Positions 43,301 to 51,614 of a stretch of DNA of 64,000 bases are shown one piece after another (the first letter of the stretch is position 1; each line of letters opens with the position of its first letter). The position numbers were made by a program, and so were the translations under genes. The stretch lies in the NCBI RefSeq assembly GCF_042646125.1, contig NZ_JBHRSW010000006.1, positions 62,001 to 126,000 on the forward strand. The letters run 5' to 3'. The DNA comes from Glaciecola flavus. Its GTDB lineage: Bacteria; Pseudomonadota; Gammaproteobacteria; Enterobacterales; Alteromonadaceae. The notes under the pieces are model-generated. The model saw nothing but the letters and a program-made list of their open reading frames with translations, made no database searches and was not told the DNA's origin.

Positions 43301-43482
43301 ACAATGAAGTACTCACTACTAAAATTGATACGGCTGTTCGCTACACTAAAAAAGCCGATTGGCTTGGAGATAGATTTAAAGAACGTGAGATAGCTAACGC
43401 AGTGCGAGAAGAAGCGGTAGGTTATGACATAAATATTGTTGATGTCATGGAGCTAATTAAAGCTCAGAAGGAATACCATTAG
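40306..43482 (+). CDS. hsdR: Type I restriction endonuclease/translocase subunit
   Basis: Motor and nuclease subunit of the type I complex. The 1058-residue protein has an N-terminal PD-(D/E)xK nuclease (Asp136, Glu150, Lys152 in RPDIVIY...GVIELKR). SF2 helicase motor motifs follow: Walker A GSGKS at 290-294, DECH at 411-414, and motif VI-like QAICRVNRL near 686. A helical C-terminal region binds HsdM/HsdS. All catalytic residues are present, so the system looks active. The gap after darG is 37 bp. Confidence 0.95.
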   Translation: MSNVGQIERKTQNRVVKFFEDQLDYDYLGNWEYREGNSNIEKDLLTKWLKGRGIPDSLITRALRQLDTAAALGEGKKLFDANKDVYRLLRYGVKEKEGAGELNQTVWLIDWNNPEANNFAIAEEVTVKGELKKRPDIVIYVNGIALGVIELKRSSVSVSEGIRQNLDNQKKAFIRNFFTTMQLVMAGNDTQGVRYGTIETSEKYYLEWKECSGKENPNPLPAGDIKTENLLDTHIAQLCDKKRFLQLIHDFIVFDAGVKKTCRHNQYFGIQAAQKHVKTHEDGIIWHTQGSGKSLTMVWLAKWIRENVTDSRVLIVTDRTELDEQIEKVFSGVDEEIYRTKSGRDLVATLNQPNPWLFCSLVHKFGRNGEALTEKESEEADIQATKDYLEAITKNLPSDFAVKGNLFVFVDECHRTQSGKLHEAMKALFSKGNGPEAMFIGFTGTPLMKKDKKKSLEVFGPYIHTYKFDEAVSDGVVLDLRYEARDIDQHLTSEKGVDTWFDANTQGLSNLAKMQLKQKWGTMQKVLSSKSRLERIVMDIWLDMKRKPALMSGRGNAMLVCASVHQACMVYEMFSKTDLAGKCAVVTSYQPVAGAIKGEESGEGLTEKLFKYDTYRKMLAEYFEQSEEEAAKRVEEFEKAVKKRFIEEPGQMRLLIVVDKLLTGFDAPSATYLYIDKKMADHNLFQAICRVNRLDGEDKDYGYIIDYKDLFRSLDKAIKDYTAEAFDGYDADDVKGLLKDRLQESRTDLDNALEAVRALCEPVKAPRDTKDFIHYFCGESGVEPKDENERTEKEALRLTLYQSVAKLIRAYTNLANEMEQTGYTFVEAKSIKKEVAYFEKVRDEVKLSSGDLLEMKRFEPAMRQLLDMYIRADDSEKLMDFEELGLIDLVVNNNGKGLENLPEGLRDNEDAMAEAIENNVRKTIVDENPVNPKYFDSMATLLDEIIKQRREQAISYQEYLEQIRALANKVINPTKNSNQSYPTSVDTPAKQAIYDNFGNNEVLTTKIDTAVRYTKKADWLGDRFKEREIANAVREEAVGYDINIVDVMELIKAQKEYH

Positions 43483-44228
43483 TGCGTCATACCAAAAGCA
43501 ATGCTCAACGTATTGAAGTAGTTCGCATTGGTGACATTGATGTTGAGCTAAATCGAAGAGCCATTAAAAACATTCATCTATGTGTACTTCCGCCCAATGG
43601 CAAAGTGCGCCTGTCCATTCCAAACGATACGAGTGAACAAAAGGTGAGGTTGGCTGTCGTGAATAAACTTGGATGGATAAAAAAACAGCAATCTGACTTT
43701 GCAAGCCAAGAACGCCAATCAATTCGTGAAATGGTGAATGGTGAATGCCACTATTTATGGGGAAGAAAATACCGCTTAAGGCTTTTTGAGGCAAAAGGTA
43801 AATACAGTGTTACGGCAAAGGGAAATGGTCATTTAGTAATGGCGACTGCTGAAAATACGTCAGCCGACAACAAATTAAAATTACTTAACCGTTTCTATCG
43901 AGCTGAAATGCAGCGCTCACTTGAGAAACTATTACCTCAATGGGAAAAAAAACTGGGGGTAAACGCTGGCTCTCTCAACATCAAAAAGATGAAAACCAAA
44001 TGGGGAAGCTGCAATATTCAGGCTAAGCGCATATGGCTCAACCTCGAACTTGCTAAGAAGCCACCAGAGTGCATAGAGTACATCCTTGTCCACGAATTAG
44101 TTCATTTACTAGAACGTCACCATAATGAGCGATTTCGCTCACTTATGGACAAACATATGCCTAACTGGAAAGAACGCAGAGACTTGCTTAATAGCCTGCC
44201 TCTGGCCTATGAAGACTGGAGTTATTAA
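43482..44228 (+). CDS. YgjP/SprT-like metal-dependent peptidase (DUF45)
   Basis: A 248-residue zinc peptidase with HELVH (204-208), a third ligand in the following ERHHNERF, and the conserved upstream TKWGSCN. DUF45/YgjP proteins often end type I restriction operons; the role there is unknown (protein turnover or DNA-protein crosslink repair are possible). The GTG start overlaps the hsdR stop (TAGTG), so it is translationally coupled. It is the last gene of the island. Confidence 0.88.
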   Translation: MRHTKSNAQRIEVVRIGDIDVELNRRAIKNIHLCVLPPNGKVRLSIPNDTSEQKVRLAVVNKLGWIKKQQSDFASQERQSIREMVNGECHYLWGRKYRLRLFEAKGKYSVTAKGNGHLVMATAENTSADNKLKLLNRFYRAEMQRSLEKLLPQWEKKLGVNAGSLNIKKMKTKWGSCNIQAKRIWLNLELAKKPPECIEYILVHELVHLLERHHNERFRSLMDKHMPNWKERRDLLNSLPLAYEDWSY

Positions 44229-44234
44229 AAACAA

Positions 44235-44261
44235 AAAAGCGGCGCGTTGAGATCCGCTTTT
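44235..44261. terminator. Terminator of the restriction island
   Basis: AAAAGCGG (44235-44242) pairs with CCGCTTTT (44254-44261). It can act in both directions; the convergent gcvP gene ends at 44320. Confidence 0.75.
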
Positions 44262-44319
44262 CAATTTGTGCTTAAGCTGAATTAACCTACTTAATTACAT
44301 GACCACAACAGTTCGCCCC

Positions 44320-47259
44320 CTACTCCCGATAAGCATCCATATCTGGGCAAGAACACACCAAGTTCCGATCACCAAACACATCATCAATCCGATTGACCGT
44401 TGGCCAAAACTTGTCTTTTGCAACTGCTTCGACTGGGTAAGCGGCAAGCTCTTTACTGTAGGCGCGATCCCAGTTGGCATCAACTATGTCTGCCAAAGTG
44501 TGGGGTGCATTGTGCAAAGGGTTGTCCGTTACGCTCCACTCACCACTTTCTACTTTTGCAATTTCTTGCCTAATACAAATCATCGCTTCAATAAACCGGT
44601 CAAGCTCGACTTTAGCCTCAGACTCCGTAGGCTCTATCATTAAAGTGCCCGCAACCGGAAAGCTCATCGTCGGGGCGTGAAAGCCATAGTCGTTAAGGCG
44701 TTTGGCAACATCTAGCTCTGTCACGCCGCTTGCTTCTTTTAAGGGTCTTAAGTCTACAATGCACTCGTGTGCGACTCTGCCATTTGTGCCTTTGTACAAA
44801 ATCGGATAGTGACCCGATAACTTTGAAGCAAGGTAGTTTGCATTCAGTATGGCAACTTCTGTCGCGCGTTTTAAGCCTTCACTTCCCATCATTTTGATGT
44901 ACATATAACTGATTGGCAAAATAGAGGCACTGCCCCAAGGCGCGGCTGAAACCGCGCTATTGCTTCCAAGCTCGTCCCCAGTACCTGCTGCATTTAGGCT
45001 TATCACGCTGTGACTAGGTAAAAATGGTGCTAGGTGTGATTTTACGCCAATCGGTCCCATACCAGGCCCGCCGCCACCATGCGGAATACAAAAGGTTTTG
45101 TGCAGATTTAAGTGCGATACATCCGAGCCAATAAGTCCAGGGGATGTAATGCCTACCTGCGCATTCATGTTTGCACCATCCATATACACTTGCCCGCCAA
45201 ATTCGTGAACAATTTCACAAATCTCTTTTACGGTTTCTTCATATACACCGTGGGTAGACGGATAGGTGATCATCGCACAACTCAGTGTGTCTTTAACTTG
45301 CTCTGCTTTATTGCGTAAATCATCCAAATCAACATTGCCTTGAGCGTCACAGTCGACTACCACGACCTTGAGACTCACCATTTGTGCAGAGGCAGGATTA
45401 GTACCATGGGCTGATTGTGGAATTAAACAGACATTTCTGTGCCCTTCTCCTCGGCTTTGATGATAGCGTTGGATTGCAAGTAGACCGGCATATTCTCCTT
45501 GTGCGCCAGAGTTTGGTTGCATAGACAGCGCATCGTAACCGGTGATATCAATGAGCCAATCACTCAACTCATTAATCATATGCTTGTAGCCTTGCGCTTG
45601 ATCCAATGGCGCAAAAGGGTGAAGCTGACCAAATTCAGGCCAGGTAACAGGGATCATTTCGGCAGTAGCATTTAATTTCATAGTACAAGAGCCAAGCGAA
45701 ATCATCGAATGATTTAGCGCTAAGTCTTTATTTTCTAGTGACTTTATATACCTTAGCATCTCTGTTTCGGAATGATAGCGATTAAACACTTCATGGTTTA
45801 GAAAAGATGAGCTGCGCACTAAATTTGCAGGAATCGACTCGCTACCTTCATTGATAAGCTGCTGATCAAGGGCAAGCAGATCAATGCCGTGTGACTCCCC
45901 CAAAAATACTGTAAACAAATCGTCGATATCAGCGCGTGTTGTTGTTTCGTCTATACTTATGCCAAGCGCGCCGTCTAGGTCGTGACGCAAATTGATCCCC
46001 AGCGAATAGGCTTTTTGTAGTACTGACGCCTTATCTTCTACCACCACAGACAAAGTATCAAACCAACTTGTGTGTTTAAGCTCGAGCCCTTTTTGACGCA
46101 AACCTAGCGCCAATATGTCGCAAAGCCTATGCACGCGATTTGCAATCGCTGTCAGCCCTCTAGGGCCGTGATAGACGGCGTAAAAACTCGCCATATTTGC
46201 CAACAAGACTTGCGCAGTACATATATTTGAGTTGGCTTTTTCGCGACGAATATGCTGCTCACGGGTTTGCAATGCCATGCGCAATGCAGGTCTGCCACGG
46301 GTATCTTTACTCACACCAATAATGCGACCGGGTAATGAGCGTTTGTAGTTGTCTCGCGTTGCAAAAAATGCGGCATGTGGTCCACCATAGCCCATCGGTA
46401 CACCAAACCGCTGTGCGCTGCCAAAGGCAATATCTGCGCCGAGCTCACCTGGGGAACGAAGCATAGTTAAGGCCAACAGATCGGTCGCAAGCGCAATAAC
46501 TGTCTTTTTAGCCTGCAGTTCGCTAATTAAGCTACGTAAGTCAATCAGTTCCCCACTCGATGTTGGATATTGAAACAGCGCGCCAAACAAATCGTAATTG
46601 TTGATCTCGCTAATATCACCCACCAGCAATTCAAAACCAAACATATCGGCACGTGTTTTGAGCACGTCTATCGTTTGAGGGTGCACAGAATTAGCTACAA
46701 AAAATTGATTGGCTTTTTTGTTCTTCGATACACGTTTAGCGAGTGCCATGGCTTCTGCTGCGGCTGTCGCTTCGTCGAGAAGAGAGGCAGATGCCAGCGG
46801 CAACCCTGTCAAATCAATCGTCAATTGTTGAAAATTTAATATTGCTTCTAGTCGGCCTTGCGCAATTTCAGGTTGATAAGGTGTGTAAGCGGTGTACCAA
46901 CCGGGGTTTTCTAAGACGTTTCGCAAAATCACGTTTGGCGTGTGAGTATTGTAATACCCCATGCCAATGAATGAGCGATTGATCGTGTTTTGTTGGGCAA
47001 GCTGTTTTAAATCTTTTAGCGCTTCTTCTTCACGAACACTGTCACCCACCCCTAATCCATTTGAACGAATACCTGCCGGCACGGTTTCAGCAATCAATGC
47101 ATCTAAAGACTCAGCCCCAATGTTGGACAGCATTTGGTCAATTTCTGCTTGACCTGGGCCTATGTGTCGACGTAGGAATTCATCTTTATTTTCGAGCGTT
47201 TCAAGACTTACAGAAGACAAAGCAGTAAGAGCAGTAGATGCGGGATTCGCAACATTCAT
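44320..47259 (-). CDS. gcvP: Glycine dehydrogenase (decarboxylating), P-protein
   Basis: P-protein of the glycine cleavage system: decarboxylates glycine and passes the aminomethyl group to lipoyl-GcvH. The 979-residue single-chain form has the PLP-binding Lys721 in NLHKTFCIPHGGGGPG and the N-terminal RRHIGP motif. The first about 18 residues precede the conserved start. It is the third gene of a gcvT-gcvH-gcvP unit read leftward, 145 bp after gcvH. Confidence 0.97.
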   Translation of the reverse strand: MNVANPASTALTALSSVSLETLENKDEFLRRHIGPGQAEIDQMLSNIGAESLDALIAETVPAGIRSNGLGVGDSVREEEALKDLKQLAQQNTINRSFIGMGYYNTHTPNVILRNVLENPGWYTAYTPYQPEIAQGRLEAILNFQQLTIDLTGLPLASASLLDEATAAAEAMALAKRVSKNKKANQFFVANSVHPQTIDVLKTRADMFGFELLVGDISEINNYDLFGALFQYPTSSGELIDLRSLISELQAKKTVIALATDLLALTMLRSPGELGADIAFGSAQRFGVPMGYGGPHAAFFATRDNYKRSLPGRIIGVSKDTRGRPALRMALQTREQHIRREKANSNICTAQVLLANMASFYAVYHGPRGLTAIANRVHRLCDILALGLRQKGLELKHTSWFDTLSVVVEDKASVLQKAYSLGINLRHDLDGALGISIDETTTRADIDDLFTVFLGESHGIDLLALDQQLINEGSESIPANLVRSSSFLNHEVFNRYHSETEMLRYIKSLENKDLALNHSMISLGSCTMKLNATAEMIPVTWPEFGQLHPFAPLDQAQGYKHMINELSDWLIDITGYDALSMQPNSGAQGEYAGLLAIQRYHQSRGEGHRNVCLIPQSAHGTNPASAQMVSLKVVVVDCDAQGNVDLDDLRNKAEQVKDTLSCAMITYPSTHGVYEETVKEICEIVHEFGGQVYMDGANMNAQVGITSPGLIGSDVSHLNLHKTFCIPHGGGGPGMGPIGVKSHLAPFLPSHSVISLNAAGTGDELGSNSAVSAAPWGSASILPISYMYIKMMGSEGLKRATEVAILNANYLASKLSGHYPILYKGTNGRVAHECIVDLRPLKEASGVTELDVAKRLNDYGFHAPTMSFPVAGTLMIEPTESEAKVELDRFIEAMICIRQEIAKVESGEWSVTDNPLHNAPHTLADIVDANWDRAYSKELAAYPVEAVAKDKFWPTVNRIDDVFGDRNLVCSCPDMDAYRE

Positions 47260-47404
47260 GATAAAACCTTAGAAAAAACCATGCTGTTAGATACAACAGC
47301 AAATACAAAATATAAAAACATCCTGAGGAGAACACATTCACTTTCTCCGCACGCCATTAATTGATGTGTTGGCACTCATGTTCTGTGAGTACCAAAAAGC
47401 TGAA

Positions 47405-47794
47405 TTACTCTTCGTCAATCACATTAGTGTAGGCTTCTGCATCCAATAGGCCATTCGCCTCTTCGCTATCTTCGGCTTTTATTTTGAACAACCAGCCATC
47501 ACCAAAAGCATCAGAATTCACAAGTTCGGGGCTGTCTTCCAAGTCTTCGTTTATTTCGACGATTTCACCTGTTATTGGCGCGTAGATATCAGAGGCCGCT
47601 TTTACTGATTCTGCCACTGCGCATTCGTCGCCTGTGGTGACAGCGTCACCGACGTCAGGTAAATCAAGAAAAACCATGTCACCTAAAAGCCCCTGCGCGT
47701 GCTCGGTAATACCAACTGTGAAAACACCCTCGCCTTCAGATCTGACCCATTCGTGTGTATTTGTATACTTAAGCTCTTGCGGAATATTACTCAT
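47405..47794 (-). CDS. gcvH: Glycine cleavage system H protein
   Basis: Lipoyl carrier shuttling the aminomethyl group between P, T and L proteins. The 129-residue protein has the lipoylation site Lys65 in ESVKAASD. The acidic surface and length are normal. A second ATG three bases upstream is also possible; this one has better spacing from AGGAA. It lies 36 bp after gcvT. Confidence 0.96.
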   Translation of the reverse strand: MSNIPQELKYTNTHEWVRSEGEGVFTVGITEHAQGLLGDMVFLDLPDVGDAVTTGDECAVAESVKAASDIYAPITGEIVEINEDLEDSPELVNSDAFGDGWLFKIKAEDSEEANGLLDAEAYTNVIDEE

Positions 47795-47830
47795 CATTGT
47801 TCCTAATTATTTTTTTCTAAAAATTTACGG

Positions 47831-48919
47831 TTAAAGTAAGCTCTTTCCGTTTCTAACAAAACTGGGCTTAACGATTTGCACGTCGACTAATTTTTTGCGT
47901 AAAGCAACACTTACTGTATTGCCAATTTCAGTCGCAGAGCCAACGGGCACACGCGCAAATGCAATACTATGACCAAGTGTAGGAGAAAAAGAACCAGAGG
48001 TAATAATACCTTCACCCGCCTCAGTGATAACTTTTAGTCCGGCTCGCAATACGCCCTTGTCTTTCATGACCAAGCCAACGAGTTTTTCAGAACAGATATC
48101 ACGACTGGCCTCAAGTGCTTCGCGCCCAACAAAAAGTCTATCATCAGGCTCCCAGGCAACGGTCCAAGCCATATTCGCTTGAAGTGGTGATATGTTTTCG
48201 TCCATATCCTGACCGTACAAATTCATTCCTGCTTCTAGTCGAAGTGTATCTCTCGCGCCTAAACCACAAGGCTTAACGCCGGCTTGATTCAAGGCCTGCC
48301 AAAAATCAACCGCCTTGTCTTTTGGCACCAAAATCTCGTAACCCGCTTCGCCAGTATAACCAGTCGTAGCAATAAACAAATCTTCGGCTTGTACGCCAAA
48401 AAAGGGTTTCATTCCACTTACCGCTTCTCGCTGTGCTGCAGTAAATACTTGCTCGGCTTTGGCTTTTGCATTGGGTCCTTGCACCGCAATCATACAAAAT
48501 TCATCACGAGCTTGAATGCTTACATCAAAGTTGTCAGCATTCGTATTTAACCACGCAAGATCTTTTTCTTTTGTTGCGCTGTTTACTACCAGCCGATAAT
48601 TGGTAGTATCAAAAAAGTAAACAATAAGATCGTCTACCACGCCGCCTTCGTGATTTAACATTGCAGAATACAAGGCCTTTCCTTTGGACTGCAACTTTGC
48701 CACATCGTTTGCTAGTAAGTATTGTAAATACGCCTGAGCATCATTTCCTGTCACGTCAACAATAGTCATATGAGACACGTCAAACATGCCAGCGTCATTT
48801 CGGACTGCGTGGTGCTCTTCTATTTGCGAACCATAATTGATTGGCATTTCCCAACCAAAAAAATCAACCATTTTTGCATCTGCCGCTAGATGCGCTGGGT
48901 GTAAGCTGGTTTTGTTCAT
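47831..48919 (-). CDS. gcvT: Glycine cleavage system aminomethyltransferase (T protein)
   Basis: Transfers the one-carbon unit to tetrahydrofolate and releases ammonia. The 362-residue product has the GcvT folate-binding pattern (DVSHMTIVDVTG near 48, YTGEAGYEI near 190, ARDTLRLEAGMNLYG near 225). It is first in the operon. No glycine riboswitch was found in the 147-bp region upstream, which is shared with a divergent LysR-type regulator. Confidence 0.96.
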   Translation of the reverse strand: MNKTSLHPAHLAADAKMVDFFGWEMPINYGSQIEEHHAVRNDAGMFDVSHMTIVDVTGNDAQAYLQYLLANDVAKLQSKGKALYSAMLNHEGGVVDDLIVYFFDTTNYRLVVNSATKEKDLAWLNTNADNFDVSIQARDEFCMIAVQGPNAKAKAEQVFTAAQREAVSGMKPFFGVQAEDLFIATTGYTGEAGYEILVPKDKAVDFWQALNQAGVKPCGLGARDTLRLEAGMNLYGQDMDENISPLQANMAWTVAWEPDDRLFVGREALEASRDICSEKLVGLVMKDKGVLRAGLKVITEAGEGIITSGSFSPTLGHSIAFARVPVGSATEIGNTVSVALRKKLVDVQIVKPSFVRNGKSLL

Positions 48920-48994
48920 TTTATATAGTACTTATTATTAAATTTATACGAAAAGTATAGGTAGCCAACACCATACAAACAAATTAAAAGTTTC

Positions 48995-49031
48995 AATACA
49001 TACATAATTTTTGTTAATGTTTGGATGTATT
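48995..49031. promoter_or_regulatory. Inverted repeat between gcvT and the LysR-type gene
   Basis: AATACAT (48995-49001) and ATGTATT (49025-49031) are inverted around a T-rich spacer in the divergent promoter region. It is a candidate binding site for the LysR-type regulator at 49067, though the spacing is longer than a single T-N11-A box. Confidence 0.35.
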
Positions 49032-49066
49032 AAAATTAATATTTATTATCCTAAAGGTTACACTTC

Positions 49067-49912
49067 GTGAAGCAATTATCTCTAGATGTCCTACGCACCT
49101 TCACCCAAATTGTCGAACTAGGCAGTTTTAAAAAGGCAGGAGAAGTACTAGGACGCACACAACCGGCGGTGACACTTCAGATACAGCGCTTAGAAAGTCA
49201 AATCGGCAGGCGCTTGTTTGACAAGCAAGGGCAACGGTATCAGCTAAACAAAAATGGGGAATGGCTATACGGAAAAGCGAAGCAAATGCTGAGCATTAAT
49301 GATGGTGTATTTCGCGATTTAGAGGAGAACTCGCTACAAGGCCAACTAAAACTGGGGATTCCAAGTGAGTTTGCCAGCACCTTGTTGCCCAGTATCATTG
49401 GCGAATTTAGCCAACGCTATCCAGACGTCACGCTGGATGTCACGTCTGCGTTGAGCCAAAACTTATTGAGTGAGCAATATAAACGTCAATTTGATTTGAT
49501 TCTCGCGCTGGTAAGGCCGGATGCAAAACCAGAAGCAGAACTGTTAAAAAATGATGAATTAGTGTGGGCCGGAGATGCATCGTTTGCTCTGTCGCAACAC
49601 ATGATTTCTTTGGTTCTAGCACCTGAAGGTTGTATTTATCGCAGTCGCGTCATACACAAATTAAAACAACAGACACAAGCTTGGAAAATAAGCTACACCA
49701 ATCCCGATCTTTACGGTTTAATAGCTGCTATTAAACAAGGCTTAGGCGTAACAGCCCTAGCAAAATCAAGCCTTCCGAAAGAACTCGATATAATCAAAGA
49801 TAACCGCCTACCCACTCTTGGTAATATCGATGTATGCCTGTTCAAACAAAGTACCCAACATCCTCAAGTCTCAGAAGCCCTGGCGAGCTATATACGCGCC
49901 AGGATAAAGTGA
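49067..49912 (+). CDS. LysR-type transcriptional regulator
   Basis: A 281-residue regulator with the N-terminal winged helix (LDVLRTFTQIVELGSFKKAGEVLGRTQPAVTLQ-type, residues 5-38) and a periplasmic-binding-protein-like effector domain from about 90. It starts with GTG. It is divergent from gcvT, so it is the natural candidate regulator of glycine cleavage. The sequence does not look like GcvA closely enough to use that name. Confidence 0.88.
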   Translation: MKQLSLDVLRTFTQIVELGSFKKAGEVLGRTQPAVTLQIQRLESQIGRRLFDKQGQRYQLNKNGEWLYGKAKQMLSINDGVFRDLEENSLQGQLKLGIPSEFASTLLPSIIGEFSQRYPDVTLDVTSALSQNLLSEQYKRQFDLILALVRPDAKPEAELLKNDELVWAGDASFALSQHMISLVLAPEGCIYRSRVIHKLKQQTQAWKISYTNPDLYGLIAAIKQGLGVTALAKSSLPKELDIIKDNRLPTLGNIDVCLFKQSTQHPQVSEALASYIRARIK

Positions 49913-50047
49913 AATGAATATTGGATAGGTATATTTTCACGCAAGTTAAGCGAAATTTATGTTGCCAATTAGAGACAAAAAATTACCATATATTACAAAC
50001 ACATAGTTGCTTTGTGATGAATTTGTGCAATTTTTTATAAAGTTTTG

Positions 50048-50077
50048 TTAACAATTTCCGTTCTTATTACGTATAAT
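50048..50077 (+). promoter_or_regulatory. Sigma-70-type promoter of the small exported peptide
   Basis: TTAACA (50048-50053) and TATAAT (50072-50077) with an 18-bp spacer lie 38 bp upstream of the ATG at 50116. It is a near-consensus promoter and supports the small gene being expressed. Confidence 0.6.
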
Positions 50078-50115
50078 TAACCTGTTCTTACAACTCGTAA
50101 AAATAAGACACTACC

Positions 50116-50295
50116 ATGTATAAACACAATTATTTCTTTATAACTCGTTTAATGCGTTTTGTATTATTGGGCTTGATGCTTTCTGCTCTATTTGTGGGCG
50201 CCAAAGCACTTGCGGCTGATAGTGATTCTTCTCTACTTCAGCAAGTTAGCTCCAATTCGAAAATTGATAGCCTAGCTACAAAAAGAAATGCTTAA
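50116..50295 (+). CDS. Small exported peptide, unknown function
   Basis: A 59-residue reading frame. Residues 1-34 form a good Sec signal peptide (basic start, FVLLGLMLSALFVGAKALAA), leaving a mature peptide of about 25 polar residues (DSDSSLLQQVSSNSK...). A near-consensus promoter precedes it, but no strong ribosome-binding site is visible. The remaining part of this 493-bp gap contains nothing else that I recognise. It might be a small secreted signal or an envelope peptide. Confidence 0.45.
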   Translation: MYKHNYFFITRLMRFVLLGLMLSALFVGAKALAADSDSSLLQQVSSNSKIDSLATKRNA

Positions 50296-50405
50296 ACCTG
50301 AAGGACAAGAGAAGTAAAAGGAATTACGAGTACAAATCATTTCAAAATTACATAGCTTACGCTGTATAGCGCACAAATTTGTCACTAATATTTGTCGCTA
50401 ATTAG

Positions 50406-51614
50406 CTATGCTTTTGACGCGCTAGTAATAAAAAACTGCTTAAGTAACGGCATTTTATCGGCTGTCGATAACGCCACATTTCGAGCAACTTTTTTAAAGC
50501 TATTTGACCCTGCAAATATACGCTTAAAGCTTTCCATACTCGCTATGACAGCAATAGCTTGAGACTTTCTCGCTCGTTCGTATTTACGCATACTGCGGTA
50601 GTCGTTCACTCTTCCACACTTCGCTATAGAATCTGCAACACTATTGGCTAAAGCTTCGGCGTCAGCAATACCTAAATTTGCTCCCTGCCCTGCAAGCGGG
50701 TGAATAGTGTGTGCCGCATCACCGACTAGCACTGCAGAGTCTTGATACCACTGTTTCGCATAGCGCATTTTAAGCGGAAAACTGTAACGCTCAGAGCTAA
50801 GTGTACAAAGACCGAGTTGCCCATCAATATCTTTTAAGAGTACTTTACAAAACTCAGTAGGCGACAAGGCCAATAGTCGATTGGCTCTTTGTGGGGTCTG
50901 CGACCATACAATTGAGCACTGATGGGGGTCGGGTAGGGGTAAAAAAGCCAAGGGACCGCTGGGCGTAAAGGCTTGTCTGGCTATGGCGTCATGTGCATGT
51001 TCTGTCTTAAGGTTAGCAACAATTGCTGTGTGCTCGTAATCCCAAAATACTTCAGCAAAACCTTTTATCTTCTTTACTATGGAATTCGCGCCATCCGCAC
51101 CAATCAACAAATCAGTAAGAATGTCCTGCTGATTATCAAGTGAGATTTGATACTGGCTTTTGTTACTGTTTGCATTCAAAAATTGAGCCTTTACGAGTGA
51201 AGTACCTTGCAATACTTCAACATTTTTACGCTGCTGGAGTTTAGTCAATAATGCGTCAGTCAGGACTTGGTTTTCGACAATATGCCCGAGTGAAAAGTTA
51301 GGCCTATCGCGGCCATCAAATTGTATGCGCCCAAATCCGTGCTGATCCCACACTGACATTTGTTTGTAAGCCTGTTTGCGATGAATGGTCTGCCACACAC
51401 CCAGATTATCAAAAATTTGTTCGCTCGCTTGACTGATGGCGCTGACTCTAGCAGAAAAATGCTCAGACTGAGAGGCTTCGCTAAGTGTTCTTTCTGCTTT
51501 ATCTATCAGTAAAATGTGTATGTTGTGTTTACTCAATAGCAGCGCAAGTGTAAGGCCGACTATACCGCCTCCAACGATACAAACATCGGGTGTCGTCAAT
51601 TTGGCACAGTTCAA
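50406..51614 (-). CDS. ubiI: Ubiquinone biosynthesis FAD-dependent hydroxylase UbiI (VisC)
   Basis: Hydroxylates C5 of the ubiquinone precursor ring. The 402-residue protein has the FAD dinucleotide fold CIVGGGIVGLTLALLLSKH near residue 12 and the second FAD motif VLVGDAAHTIHPLAGQGANLG near 290. It is the last gene of the ygfB-pepP-ubiH-ubiI operon, the same order as in E. coli, and its start overlaps the ubiH stop by 4 bp. That position distinguishes it from the paralogue UbiH. Confidence 0.92.
   Translation of the reverse strand: MNCAKLTTPDVCIVGGGIVGLTLALLLSKHNIHILLIDKAERTLSEASQSEHFSARVSAISQASEQIFDNLGVWQTIHRKQAYKQMSVWDQHGFGRIQFDGRDRPNFSLGHIVENQVLTDALLTKLQQRKNVEVLQGTSLVKAQFLNANSNKSQYQISLDNQQDILTDLLIGADGANSIVKKIKGFAEVFWDYEHTAIVANLKTEHAHDAIARQAFTPSGPLAFLPLPDPHQCSIVWSQTPQRANRLLALSPTEFCKVLLKDIDGQLGLCTLSSERYSFPLKMRYAKQWYQDSAVLVGDAAHTIHPLAGQGANLGIADAEALANSVADSIAKCGRVNDYRSMRKYERARKSQAIAVIASMESFKRIFAGSNSFKKVARNVALSTADKMPLLKQFFITSASKA

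Noticed and set aside
48920..49066. Glycine riboswitch upstream of gcvT
   Set aside because: The 147-bp leader is A/T-rich and lacks the conserved glycine aptamer helices, so a riboswitch cannot be supported.
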